NCBI RefSeq assembly: GCF_936916975.1
Contig: NZ_CAKZGO010000013.1
Location: forward strand, 1 to 64,000
From: an uncultured Dongia sp.
GTDB lineage: Bacteria > Pseudomonadota > Alphaproteobacteria > Dongiales > Dongiaceae
Direction of reading: 5' to 3'
DNA length: 64,000 bases
Below the pieces are notes generated by a model. The model did not search any database. It worked only from the letters and a program-made list of their open reading frames with translations, and had not been told where the DNA came from. How positions within the stretch are numbered: the first letter of the stretch is position 1; the number at the start of each line of letters is the position of its first letter. This document shows positions 33,864-42,697 of the stretch, in pieces. A program made the translations under genes and the position numbers.

Positions 33864-35699
33864 ATGCCGATTCGTCTTTTGCCAGCCAATCTCGTCAACC
33901 AGATCGCCGCCGGCGAGGTCATCGAACGACCCGCCTCGGTGGTGAAGGAGTTGGTCGAGAATGCCGTCGATGCGGGCGCCCACCGCGTCGTCGTGGAATT
34001 GCGCGAGGGCGGCAAGAGCTTCATCAGCGTCACCGATGACGGCCATGGCATGAACCCGCGCGAATTGGCCCTGGCCATCGAGCGCCACGCCACCTCGAAA
34101 TTGCCGGATGACGATCTCGTTCATATCGGATTCTTCGGTTTCCGCGGTGAGGCCTTGCCGTCGATCGGCGCGGTCGGGCGCCTTTCCATCGCCAGCCGCG
34201 CACGTGGCGCCGAGGAAGCCTGGATCATCCGCGTCGAGGGTGGGGAACGCCAAGGCCCGGAACCCACCGCACTCACCGCCGGCACGCGGGTCGAGCTGCG
34301 TGACCTGTTCTATGCGGTGCCGGCGCGTCTTAAATTCCTGAAGACCGCACGGTCGGAACTGAATGCCGTCGTCGAGATCCTGGAACGGATCGCGATGGCG
34401 CATCCTGATGTTGCCTTTGCCGTGACCGATGACGGCAAGAATGTTTTGCGCCTCGATGCGGCACAGGCCGATCTCATGAAGATGCCGGATGCCGCCCGCC
34501 TGAAGCGTCTCAGCGATGTCATGGGACGCGATTTCGCCGATAACGCGGTGGCGCTGTCGGTCGAGCGGGAAGGGTTGCACCTCACCGGCTTTGCCGGCCT
34601 GCCGACGCTCAACCGCGCCACCGCGTCGTCGCAATATCTCTTCGTGAATGGCAGGCCTGTGCGCGACCGGCTGTTGCAAGGCGCCATTCGCGGCGCCTAT
34701 CAGGATTTCCTGGCGCGCGACCGGCATCCGCTGGTGGCGCTGTTCCTGGAATGCCCGCCGGATTTGGTCGACGTAAACGTGCATCCGGCAAAGGCCGAGG
34801 TCCGCTTCCAGGATGCGGCCATGGTGCGCGGCCTCATCGTCGGCGCCATCCGCCGGGCGATGGATGCGGCCGGTCACCGTGCCTCGACCACGGTCGCCGG
34901 CGCTGCCATCGCCGCCTTCGGCTTTGGCGGCACGCCAGGGGTCTCCGCACCACTGCCTACCGCCTATCAGGCGATGCATGGCGGCAATGGCCAGCTCAAT
35001 CGCTTCAATGCCGGTGTGGTGCAACAGGCGATGGCGGCCTTTGCCCCCCTCTCGCCCGAGATGGATCGGCCTTCAGGGGTTTCCCACGCAACAACGCAAG
35101 ACAATGCGCCACAGCAGGATTACCCGCTGGGCGTCGCCCGCGCGCAGATCTTCGGCACCTATATCGTCGCTCAGACCAAGGACGGCATGGTCATCGTCGA
35201 TCAGCACGCGGCACACGAACGCCTGGTGCTGGAGCGGATGAAGGTGGCGCTGGCCGGCAGCGGTGTGAAGCGCCAGGCTTTGCTCATTCCGGAGATCGTC
35301 GAACTGCCGGCCAAGCTGGTGGGCTCACTGCTTGCACGCAGCGCGGAACTGGAAGAACTGGGCCTTGCCATCGAAGCCTTCGGCCATGATGCGGTAGCTG
35401 TACGTGAAGTCCCCGCCCTGCTGGGGCAGAGCGACGTCAAGGGACTGGTGCGCGATTTGGCGGAAGAGATCGCCGAACTGGGTGCTGCCTTGAGCCTCAA
35501 GGAGAAGCTTGAGGATATCTGCGGCACCATGGCCTGCCATGGCTCCGTGCGCGCCGGGCGGCAGCTGCTGCCCGCTGAAATGGATGCGCTCCTTCGCCAG
35601 ATGGAGGCAACACCACATTCCGGCCAGTGCAATCATGGCCGCCCCACCTATGTGGAACTGAAACTCTCCGATATCGAGCGGCTGTTCGGGCGTCGATGA
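33864..35699 (+). CDS. mutL: DNA mismatch repair protein MutL
   Basis: This 611-residue protein couples mismatch recognition by MutS to downstream nicking or excision. The GHKL ATPase domain has all signatures: IAAGEVIERPASVVKELVENAVDAGA (about 12-37), DDGHGM, and FFGFRGEALPSIGAV. The transducer domain includes VNVHPAKAEVRF. After a variable linker (about 340-420), the C-terminal dimerisation domain ends with CNHGRPTYVELKLSDIERLF. Length is typical. The last bases overlap the next ORF start (ATGA), coupling it to an MFS transporter. Confidence 0.98.
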   Translation: MPIRLLPANLVNQIAAGEVIERPASVVKELVENAVDAGAHRVVVELREGGKSFISVTDDGHGMNPRELALAIERHATSKLPDDDLVHIGFFGFRGEALPSIGAVGRLSIASRARGAEEAWIIRVEGGERQGPEPTALTAGTRVELRDLFYAVPARLKFLKTARSELNAVVEILERIAMAHPDVAFAVTDDGKNVLRLDAAQADLMKMPDAARLKRLSDVMGRDFADNAVALSVEREGLHLTGFAGLPTLNRATASSQYLFVNGRPVRDRLLQGAIRGAYQDFLARDRHPLVALFLECPPDLVDVNVHPAKAEVRFQDAAMVRGLIVGAIRRAMDAAGHRASTTVAGAAIAAFGFGGTPGVSAPLPTAYQAMHGGNGQLNRFNAGVVQQAMAAFAPLSPEMDRPSGVSHATTQDNAPQQDYPLGVARAQIFGTYIVAQTKDGMVIVDQHAAHERLVLERMKVALAGSGVKRQALLIPEIVELPAKLVGSLLARSAELEELGLAIEAFGHDAVAVREVPALLGQSDVKGLVRDLAEEIAELGAALSLKEKLEDICGTMACHGSVRAGRQLLPAEMDALLRQMEATPHSGQCNHGRPTYVELKLSDIERLFGRR

Positions 35700-36889
35700 T
35701 CATGGGATCAGCGCGGCGGCCGGCTCTGCCGCGAACCGTCTGGATGCTGGGCGTCACCAGCCTGCTGATGGATTCGTCGAGCGAGATCGTGCATGCGGTC
35801 CTGCCGCTGCTGCTCGTCAACGCGATGGGTGCCAGCGTCCTCCTGGTCGGCATCATCGATGGCCTGGCAGAGGCGACTGCCTCGATCACCAAGATCTTTT
35901 CCGGGGCGCTCAGCGATTATTGGCGGAACCGGAAATACATCGCGGCCTTTGGTTATGCGCTCAGCGCTTGCTCCAAGGTGATCTTTCCGCTGGCGGCAAC
36001 GCCGCTCATGGTCTTCGTTGGGCGCTTCGCCGATCGTTTCGGCAAGGGTGTGCGCGGCGCGCCGCGCGATGCGCTGATCGCCGATTGGGTGGCACCTGAA
36101 CATCGCGGCTACGCCTATGGCGTGCGCCAGGCGCTCGACAATGCAGGTGCGGTGATCGGACCCTTGGCGGCCATCCTGCTGTTGCAGATCTATCTGGGCG
36201 ACGTGACGCCGGTCCTGTGGTGGGCATTCGTGCCGGCGATCCTCTCGGTCGCGGTGATGCTGGTGGGGGTGCGCGAGCCAGTTGTCATCGAGCCACGCGT
36301 GAAACGACCGTTTCCATTGCGCCTGAGCGAACTGCGCCAGCTGGGCCAGCCGTTCTGGCTGGCGATGGGGTTCCTGTTCGTATTGCTGTTGCCGCGCTTT
36401 TCCGAAGCCTTCCAGATCCTGCGCGCGCAGGATGTCGGTGTAGATGTGGCCTGGGCACCCATGACCCTGGTAGTGATGAATCTGGTCGCTGTTCCGCTGA
36501 CACCCCTCGCTGGCATCTGGTCCGACCGCATCGGCCGCAACCGCGTCATCGCTTTGGGGTTTGCCATGTTGATCCTGTCGCATGGCGCGATGGCGTTGGC
36601 CACCGGACCGATCCTGGTCTGGGTCGGTGCCGGCATCTGGGGCCTTCATCTTGCTTTCACGCAAGGTATCTTCTCGGCCCTGGTGGCTGACTACGCGCCG
36701 GCGCATCTACGTGGCACGGCCTTCGGCGTCTTCAATCTCGCCGCCGGTATCGCCATCTTCGTTGGATCGGCGGCGATGGGGCTGGCGTGGGATCAACTGG
36801 GTGCCGGCACGGCCTTCATGCTGGCGGCGGTTGTGAATGTCGCGGGGCTCGCGCTGTTCCTGCTGCCGCGCAGACCTCAAGCTTCGTGA
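35696..36889 (+). CDS. MFS transporter
   Basis: This membrane protein of about 397 residues has 12 predicted helices and major-facilitator motifs. Examples are RFADRFGKGVRGAPRDALIADW (loop 2-3 area) and GIWSDRIGRNRVIALGF (loop 8-9). The early MDSSSEIVHAVLPLLL segment is typical of the YcaD/UMF-like MFS group with a wide range of substrates. The start ATG 35696 overlaps the mutL stop. Another ATG follows at 35702. The 3' end overlaps the convergent rsmD gene by 13 bp. No substrate can be assigned. Confidence 0.88.
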   Translation: MIMGSARRPALPRTVWMLGVTSLLMDSSSEIVHAVLPLLLVNAMGASVLLVGIIDGLAEATASITKIFSGALSDYWRNRKYIAAFGYALSACSKVIFPLAATPLMVFVGRFADRFGKGVRGAPRDALIADWVAPEHRGYAYGVRQALDNAGAVIGPLAAILLLQIYLGDVTPVLWWAFVPAILSVAVMLVGVREPVVIEPRVKRPFPLRLSELRQLGQPFWLAMGFLFVLLLPRFSEAFQILRAQDVGVDVAWAPMTLVVMNLVAVPLTPLAGIWSDRIGRNRVIALGFAMLILSHGAMALATGPILVWVGAGIWGLHLAFTQGIFSALVADYAPAHLRGTAFGVFNLAAGIAIFVGSAAMGLAWDQLGAGTAFMLAAVVNVAGLALFLLPRRPQAS

Positions 36890-37440
36890 CGCAGGAAGAC
36901 GATGCGCGCCTTGCCGTAGCGACGCTCGTCAACCAGATCGAAACCATGGGGTGGAGTAAAGGCGTCGCGTCCGGCCATCTCCGCCACAATGAGCGCATTA
37001 CCCGCGATCCAGCCGCGGCGATCCAGCGCGGTCAGGGCGGGCACAATCAAATCCTGGCCATAGGGCGGATCGAGAAACACCAGATCGGCCGGCGTAAACC
37101 GCGCATGGCGCTGCGCTTCTGGCGGGTTGAGGGCGTCACTCAGCACGATCGTCGTGCGCTGGGCTTCATGGCAGGCAGCCACGTTCAATTTGATGCAATC
37201 TGCGGCAGCACGATCCTTCTCGATCGCGATCAGGGACGCCGCCCCGCGCGACAACGCCTCCAGCCCCAAGGCGCCGGAGCCCGCGAAGACGTCGAGCACC
37301 TTCGCGTCCGCCACCGCATCGTGACCGTGGATGAGGATGTTGAAGATCGCCTGCCGTGCCCGGTCCGAGGTTGGCCGCACATCGCTGCCTTCCGGGACAG
37401 CGAGGCGGGTACCGCGATGGCTACCTGAATCGACGCGCAT
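36877..37440 (-). CDS. rsmD: 16S rRNA (guanine966-N2)-methyltransferase RsmD
   Basis: This methyltransferase of about 187 residues modifies G966 of 16S rRNA. It has the RsmD start MRVDSGSHRGTRLAVPEGSDVRPTSDRARQAIFNIL, the SAM-binding motif VLDVFAGSGALGLEALSRGA, and the catalytic LVFLDPPYGQDL motif. The start ATG 37440 is chosen because it begins the conserved family sequence. Upstream codons belong to the tail of the pseudouridine synthase gene on the same strand, which it overlaps by 20 bp. It is last in the puuD-like / rluB-like / rsmD run. Confidence 0.95.
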   Translation of the reverse strand: MRVDSGSHRGTRLAVPEGSDVRPTSDRARQAIFNILIHGHDAVADAKVLDVFAGSGALGLEALSRGAASLIAIEKDRAAADCIKLNVAACHEAQRTTIVLSDALNPPEAQRHARFTPADLVFLDPPYGQDLIVPALTALDRRGWIAGNALIVAEMAGRDAFTPPHGFDLVDERRYGKARIVFLRHEA

Positions 37441-39169
37441 TACCCGATCCCGGCTTGCCGCCCGATTTGCTGCGCGGCTTGTCGCCAGCAGGTTTGCCCC
37501 CAGGTTTACCACCGGCGGGCTTTGGTCCCCTCGGCTTATCGCTCCTGGGCTTGTCGCCCATCGGCTTCGCAAATGTCTTGCGCGGTCGCTCTTCGACTGT
37601 TGGGCGTTCGCTCCGCGCGTAGCGCTCGTCCTTGATCGCGCGGTCGCGATCCGGCTTGCGGCCTGTGCCGGGCTGCGGCTTGGTCGGCTTGTTCTTCGCC
37701 CAACCCGGCTTCAGGCCGGCCTTGGGCGCATCGCTGCGCGCGGCCTGTTCGTTGCGCGCACCGCGATCGTTGCGACGGGCGCGTTCCTGGCGGACCGGTT
37801 GCTCGTCGCGATCCGGTCGCTTGGACCAGCTCGGCTTGGCGCCTTGTGCTGCGGTGTCGCTGCGGCGCGGCCGGTCGTCGCGGGTCGGCCGATCCTCGCG
37901 CTTCACAAAAGCGGGTCGTTCGCTGCGCTCGGGTCGATCCTCGCGCTTCACAAAGGTGGGCCGTTCGCCGCGTGCTGGCCGCTCGGTGCGCGGTGCGCGG
38001 TCGTCGCGCGGTCGCTCATCCCGTAACGGGCGTTCGCTGCGACTGGCATGCTCTGCCCGCGCGGGCCGGACCGGCTTTTCCGGTCGGTTGCCCGGGCGCG
38101 GTGATTTGTCCCAACTGGGCTTATCGGTGCGGGTCGGTCGCTCGAAGCGCGGCGGCGCGCCATCTTCGCGGGCCATGCGTTCGTTGCGGCCGGGCCGTTG
38201 ATTGCGAACCCGTCCTTCGCTGGGCGTGGGCGTTTCAGCCCGTGCGGGTCGTTCGCTGCGCTCGGCGCGGATGGGCCGCTCGCTGCGCGGCATGTTCTTC
38301 TCGCGGGTGCGCTTGTCGGGCCCCTTGTCGAAGGCGGGGCGCTCGCGCCGCGCATTGCGGCGGTTATCGGCTTCCAATGCGGCCTTGTCCGGGTCGGCTT
38401 TTTCTTCATGGCGATAATCGTTGCCGAATTGCAGCTGCTCTTTCAGCAGCTTGCCTTTGACTTCATGGACCTGGCCGGGCTCCATCTCCTCCAAGCGGAA
38501 GGGACCATAGCCGACACGAATGAGGCGGCTGACGGGCCAGCCGAAATGCTGGCAGATGCGGCGGATTTCGCGGTTCTTGCCCTCGGTCAACGCCATGTTG
38601 AGCCAAGCATTGGCACCCTGCTGGCGATCGAAAGAGGCGATAATCGGGCCGTAGCGCACGCCGTCAATCTCGATCCCGTCCTTGAGGCCATCGAGCAGCT
38701 TCGGATCGAAGCGGCCATTGACACGGACACGGTAGCGGCGGATCCAGGCGGTGGTCGGCAGTTCCAGCTTGCGCGCCAGTTCGCCATCATTGGTGAGCAG
38801 CAGCAGGCCTTCGGAATTGAGATCGAGCCGGCCGATCGAGATCACCCGCGGCATGTCGGCCGGCAGATTGTCGAAGACGGTGGCGCGGCCCTCCGGGTCA
38901 TAGGCCGTCGTCATCAAACCCTTGGGCTTGTAATAGAGCCAGACCCGCGACAGCTGCTTCTCCGGCAAGGGCTGGCCGTCAACCAGGATGACGTCCTTGG
39001 TGCCGACATTCACGGCGGCAGAGGTCAGCACCTTGCCGTTGACGCTGACGCGCCCGTTGACGATCCAGATCTCCGCATCGCGCCGCGAGCAGAGACCGAC
39101 GCGCGCCATCACCTTGGCGATACGCTCGCCGGCATGGGCACTTTTGATCCGCTTCTGATCCTTGCTCAT
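37421..39169 (-). CDS. rluB: 23S rRNA pseudouridine synthase (RluB-type) with long charged tail
   Basis: This 582-residue protein has an S4 RNA-binding domain (about 15-65) and the RsuA/RluB catalytic domain (about 75-240) with Asp116 in GRLDLNSEGLLLLTNDG. These features match 23S rRNA U2605-type synthases. From about residue 255 to the end, more than 300 residues are low-complexity, rich in Arg, Pro, Glu, Asp and Lys, with repeated RPxR/RDER/SERP units. Its DNA shows a 45-bp direct repeat. The tail is probably disordered and may bind RNA or ribosomes. It overlaps the upstream puuD-like gene (ATGA) and the downstream rsmD. Confidence 0.93.
   Translation of the reverse strand: MSKDQKRIKSAHAGERIAKVMARVGLCSRRDAEIWIVNGRVSVNGKVLTSAAVNVGTKDVILVDGQPLPEKQLSRVWLYYKPKGLMTTAYDPEGRATVFDNLPADMPRVISIGRLDLNSEGLLLLTNDGELARKLELPTTAWIRRYRVRVNGRFDPKLLDGLKDGIEIDGVRYGPIIASFDRQQGANAWLNMALTEGKNREIRRICQHFGWPVSRLIRVGYGPFRLEEMEPGQVHEVKGKLLKEQLQFGNDYRHEEKADPDKAALEADNRRNARRERPAFDKGPDKRTREKNMPRSERPIRAERSERPARAETPTPSEGRVRNQRPGRNERMAREDGAPPRFERPTRTDKPSWDKSPRPGNRPEKPVRPARAEHASRSERPLRDERPRDDRAPRTERPARGERPTFVKREDRPERSERPAFVKREDRPTRDDRPRRSDTAAQGAKPSWSKRPDRDEQPVRQERARRNDRGARNEQAARSDAPKAGLKPGWAKNKPTKPQPGTGRKPDRDRAIKDERYARSERPTVEERPRKTFAKPMGDKPRSDKPRGPKPAGGKPGGKPAGDKPRSKSGGKPGSGNARRFR
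37891..37954. repeat. 45-bp-period direct repeat inside the pseudouridine synthase tail
   Basis: A 19-base unit (GATCCTCGCGCTTCACAAA) occurs exactly at 37891-37909 and 37936-37954. The period is 45 bases, or 15 codons. It encodes the repeated protein piece FVKREDRP on the minus strand. This points to slippage or recent duplication within the low-complexity tail. Confidence 0.8.
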
Positions 39170-39897
39170 GCTGCAACGACCGATGAAACACGGGCCGCAT
39201 CAACGAAGGCCGACAGAATCTTGGCGTCACCCGCCGTAACATTGAGTTCCGGGTGCCATTGCACGCCGAGGCAGAATTTATAGCGTGGGTCCTCGATCCC
39301 CTCGATCACCCCATCGGGTGCTGTCGCATTGACGACGACACCGGCACCGACCGACTTCACCGCCTGGTGATGCGCGCTGTTCACCGGCAGTTCGTCACTG
39401 CCGATGATCCGCTGCAGGAGCGAGCCCGGCGTCAGCTTGACCTTATGGCCGGCCTCGGTGCGTGGGTTGGGTTGTTCGTGAAGCAGCGAATCCGTGACCT
39501 CATCCTCGATATGCTGGATGAGTGTGCCCCCTAAGATGACATTGATGAGCTGTTCGCCGCCGCAGATGCCGAGCACGGGCTTGTTGCGCTTGAGCATCGC
39601 CTTCACGATGCCGAGTTCGAACGACGTGCGGCCTTCCTTGGTGCGCACGGTCGCGTGCTGCTTGTTCTCGCCGAACAAAGCGGGACTCACATCGAAGCCA
39701 CCCCCGGTCACGACCAGGCCGGCGATGGTGTCGGCATAGGCCTCGACCATCTCGGGTTCATGGGGCAGGCACATCGGCAATCCGCCGGCATGGGAGACGG
39801 CCTGGGTATAGGTGGCGCGCAGGGAATAATGCGGTGCCTTGGAAAGGCCGCGAGGCGCATCGACATCCAAAGTGAGGCCGATGAGGGGATTGGTCAT
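39166..39897 (-). CDS. Gamma-glutamyl-gamma-aminobutyrate hydrolase-like class I glutamine amidotransferase (PuuD family)
   Basis: This 243-residue peptidase C26-type enzyme has the nucleophile Cys112 in VLGICGGEQLINVILGG and the downstream His-containing LGVQWHPELN near the end. The family hydrolyses gamma-glutamyl-GABA from putrescine breakdown, although close relatives act on other gamma-glutamyl compounds. The oxyanion-type GGGFDVSPALFG segment (about 65-76) is family-typical. Its stop overlaps the start of the pseudouridine synthase gene. A polyamine-type importer (24-28 kb) and a gamma-glutamylputrescine oxidase-like gene (40.5 kb) are nearby, which supports a polyamine role. Confidence 0.88.
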   Translation of the reverse strand: MTNPLIGLTLDVDAPRGLSKAPHYSLRATYTQAVSHAGGLPMCLPHEPEMVEAYADTIAGLVVTGGGFDVSPALFGENKQHATVRTKEGRTSFELGIVKAMLKRNKPVLGICGGEQLINVILGGTLIQHIEDEVTDSLLHEQPNPRTEAGHKVKLTPGSLLQRIIGSDELPVNSAHHQAVKSVGAGVVVNATAPDGVIEGIEDPRYKFCLGVQWHPELNVTAGDAKILSAFVDAARVSSVVAA

Positions 39898-40073
39898 GAT
39901 TTGGCTCCAAATTCACCCGCGCGCCGGACCAGAAAAGCCTTGAAATCTCAAGGATTGGCGGCGCTGGCAGGATTTCAGGGCAAGCTATTTCATATCGCCC
40001 CTTCTGATACAAGGGCGTCACGCGCAGGGCGGCCCCGCTTGACCGGGACATTTCGGGAAGGGAACATGCTGAA

Positions 40074-40544
40074 ATGACTGACTTACCCCCCCATCCACCT
40101 GTCAATTTCATGGATTTGGCCTTCCGTCAGGCGGAAGCAGCCTATCAGCGCGACGAAGTGCCGATCGGCGCCGTCCTAGTCGATCCTATGAGCGGCGAGG
40201 TACTGGCAGCCGACCACAACCGGGTTGAGGAGCTGCATGACCCGACCGCCCATGCCGAGATGCTGGTGATCCGGGCGGTGGCCATGGGCCGCAAGGAAAA
40301 GCGCCTACCCTTCGCCGATCTCTACGTCACCCTGGAGCCTTGCCCGATGTGCGCCACCGCGATCTCGTTCGCACGGTTGCGACGGGTGATCTACGCGGCG
40401 CCCGACCCGAAAGGCGGCGGGGTCGAGAGCGGGCCGAAGATCTATACCCTGCCTACCTGCCATCACCGGCCGGAAGTAGTCGGCGGAGTAGGGGAGGCGC
40501 GCAGTGCGGAACTGCTGCGGAGCTTCTTCCGGGCGCGACGGTAG
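40074..40544 (+). CDS. tadA: tRNA-specific adenosine deaminase TadA
   Basis: This 156-residue zinc deaminase converts A34 to inosine in tRNA-Arg. The catalytic motifs are HAEMLVI (zinc-binding His60 and general base Glu62) and PCPMCATAISFARLRRVIY (zinc-binding Cys90 and Cys93). The C-terminal helical part is present. The start ATG 40074 opens MTDLPPHPPVNFMDLAFRQAEAA, with an extension of about eight residues before the usual beginning. It is divergent from the PuuD-like gene and convergent with the PuuB-like gene. Confidence 0.97.
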   Translation: MTDLPPHPPVNFMDLAFRQAEAAYQRDEVPIGAVLVDPMSGEVLAADHNRVEELHDPTAHAEMLVIRAVAMGRKEKRLPFADLYVTLEPCPMCATAISFARLRRVIYAAPDPKGGGVESGPKIYTLPTCHHRPEVVGGVGEARSAELLRSFFRARR

Positions 40545-40545
40545 A

Positions 40546-41844
40546 TTAGATCGGCAGTGCGTCCTTGATCCGGTAATAGAGGATCGATGGCGCCAGGAAC
40601 CACGGATTGCCCTCATAGAGCGGCCGCGTCTGGAATGGCACGTTGTCGAGTGCCGATTTCCCGTCCGCTTTGCCCAAAACCTGCTGGCCGATCTTCATGC
40701 CGAAATAGGTAGCGAGCGACACACCCGATCCGCAATAGCCCATTGCATACCACAGGCCATCCTGTTTCCCGATATGCGGCAGCGTGTCAAAAGTATAGGC
40801 GACATAGCCCATCCAGCTATGCGTGACCTTCGATGACTTCACGTCGGGGAAGATCAGCGACATCCAGTTATGAAGCCGCGGCGCGCTGACCTTCGGATCG
40901 TTCTCCTTATAAGCGACACGGCCGCCGAACAGGATGCGACGCTTGTCAGGCGATAGGCGATAATAAAAGACTAGTTTGCGGGTGTCGGAGATCATGCGGT
41001 TGGTCGGCAGCAGGCGGCTGGTCAACTCCAGCGGCAATTCTTCCGTCGCGATGATGTAGCTGCCGATCGGAATGACCCGGCGGCGATGCCACGGTGTCAG
41101 TGGTCCGGTATAGCCATTGGTGGCGACGATCACGTCGCGCGCCGATACCTTGCCGAGCGGCGTTGTAACGATGAAACCCGGACCATCCTTCGCCAGCGTC
41201 GTGACCGGGCAATAGCCGACCACCTGCACACCCGCCGATTCCGCGAGGCGCAGCAATTCGAGATGGAACTTGCCGGGGTGAAGCGCGCCATGTTTCGAAT
41301 GGACGGCACCGCCGTGATAGAATGGGCTGTCGATCTCCTTCGCCTGCTCGGCCTTCGGCACCATGAAGTAGGGGCTGGAGAGATCCTTGGGTTGTGCGGC
41401 GAGGCTCTTGGCCAACGCGTCATACTGCTTCGGGTTGTGCGCGGCGTGGAAGCGACCGCTTACCTCCCAATCGCAGGAGAGATTTTCGCCGGTGATGAGA
41501 TCGCCGATATAGTCGAGCGCATTGAGGCCCTCGCGGCGGATTCCATAGGCGATTTCCTGGTTGAGCCGGCCGGAGAGTTCGCCATAGGTCGGCTTGATGC
41601 TGGTCGAGACCTGGCCGCCATTGCGGCTGGAGCAACCGAAACCGGCCGCTTCCGAATCCAGCACCAGGGTCGAGCGACCGCCCTTGGCGGTTTCGCGCGC
41701 CGCCATCAGGCCGGTATAGCCGGAGCCGATCACCAGCACATCGACCTTGGCCGGCAATGTTGTGGCGCGGCGATCCGGACGGGGGGCCGCGTCCCACCAA
41801 TAGGCCTCGTTTTTATAATCGGCGGCGAAAATCGACTCGGACAT
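40546..41844 (-). CDS. FAD-dependent amine oxidoreductase (gamma-glutamylputrescine oxidase-like, PuuB/DAO family)
   Basis: This DAO-superfamily enzyme of about 432 residues starts with SIFAADYKNEAYWWDAAPRP, a typical PuuB-type opening, then the FAD motif DVLVIGSGYTGLMAARETAKGG (about 32-53). It also has DSEAAGFGCSSRNGGQVSTSIK (covalent or substrate loop region) and the family C-terminus HIGKQDGLWYAMGYCGSGVSLATYFG. I chose ATG 41844 because it begins the conserved part; the frame stays open to 42033 but overlaps the divergent recX start. Likely reaction: oxidation of gamma-glutamyl-putrescine or another secondary amine. It is near a PuuD-like gene. Confidence 0.88.
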   Translation of the reverse strand: MSESIFAADYKNEAYWWDAAPRPDRRATTLPAKVDVLVIGSGYTGLMAARETAKGGRSTLVLDSEAAGFGCSSRNGGQVSTSIKPTYGELSGRLNQEIAYGIRREGLNALDYIGDLITGENLSCDWEVSGRFHAAHNPKQYDALAKSLAAQPKDLSSPYFMVPKAEQAKEIDSPFYHGGAVHSKHGALHPGKFHLELLRLAESAGVQVVGYCPVTTLAKDGPGFIVTTPLGKVSARDVIVATNGYTGPLTPWHRRRVIPIGSYIIATEELPLELTSRLLPTNRMISDTRKLVFYYRLSPDKRRILFGGRVAYKENDPKVSAPRLHNWMSLIFPDVKSSKVTHSWMGYVAYTFDTLPHIGKQDGLWYAMGYCGSGVSLATYFGMKIGQQVLGKADGKSALDNVPFQTRPLYEGNPWFLAPSILYYRIKDALPI

Positions 41845-41998
41845 GTCGCGGACGCTCCCCCAGAACCCAAGGAATTGGGCGCGGAATTGATAGACCGGAT
41901 TTGGCGCGGTTTCCAGACAGCCCAGAAAATTTGTCTTGGGCAGATATTTGTCTGAAGTGCCGGAATCTGCAAAGCTCGCGGTGAAGGAACCCCTAATC

Positions 41999-42562
41999 AT
42001 GGCCGACCGCCGACCCCGCCGCCTCGCGATCACCGATCTCGACCAGATCGCCCTCGACTATCTCGCGCGCTTTGCGACCACGAAGAAGCGCGTGCAGGAG
42101 ATGCTGACCCGTCGCATCCGCAGATCGGCGCATTTCCATGGTGACGATCCGGCGGAGATGCTGGCGACGATCCCGGCCGTGATCGAAAAACTCGAGCGCA
42201 ACCGCTTCCTTGACGATCAGGCTTTTGCTGCCATGAAGGCGGCAAGCCTCACCCGCCGCGGCACATCGCGCCGGCAGATCGGTGCCAAGCTGTCACAACT
42301 CGGCATCAACCAGGACATGCAGGGAACGGCGATGGACGGCCTGGTCGAGGAATTCGGCGATACCGAGGAAGCAGCTGCGGTTGCCTATGCAAAACGCCGC
42401 CGGCTCGGTCGCTACCGCGCCCGCCACATCGCCGGCGAACAGCGGCTGGTACAGGCAAAGCGCGATCTCTCCGCCATGGCCAGGGCGGGGTTCAGCTTCG
42501 CGCTCGCCAAGCGCGTGCTGGGCGCCACGGACGATATCGACATCGAAGACGACGAAGGGTAG
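41999..42562 (+). CDS. recX: RecA regulatory protein RecX
   Basis: This helical protein of about 187 residues modulates RecA filaments. It shows the RecX three-helix repeats: ALDYLARFATTKKRVQEML...RR (about 18-40), IEKLERNRFLDDQAFAAMKAASLTRRGTSRRQIGAKLSQLGI, and a final ARAGFSFALAKRVLG. ATG 41999 is chosen because it begins the compact family sequence. It is divergent from the PuuB-like gene. recA itself is not in this window. Confidence 0.9.
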   Translation: MADRRPRRLAITDLDQIALDYLARFATTKKRVQEMLTRRIRRSAHFHGDDPAEMLATIPAVIEKLERNRFLDDQAFAAMKAASLTRRGTSRRQIGAKLSQLGINQDMQGTAMDGLVEEFGDTEEAAAVAYAKRRRLGRYRARHIAGEQRLVQAKRDLSAMARAGFSFALAKRVLGATDDIDIEDDEG

Positions 42563-42697
42563 GACCGTGGACCCGGACATTGGTGCATATATATTCTGCG
42601 TTGATCGCCCACTTGCGATCCATCGCGGGTCCTGTAAGGTCGCCAATACGATAACTTGTCGCCATCTTGCTCGAATTTGAGGAGTATTGTCCTCAAC

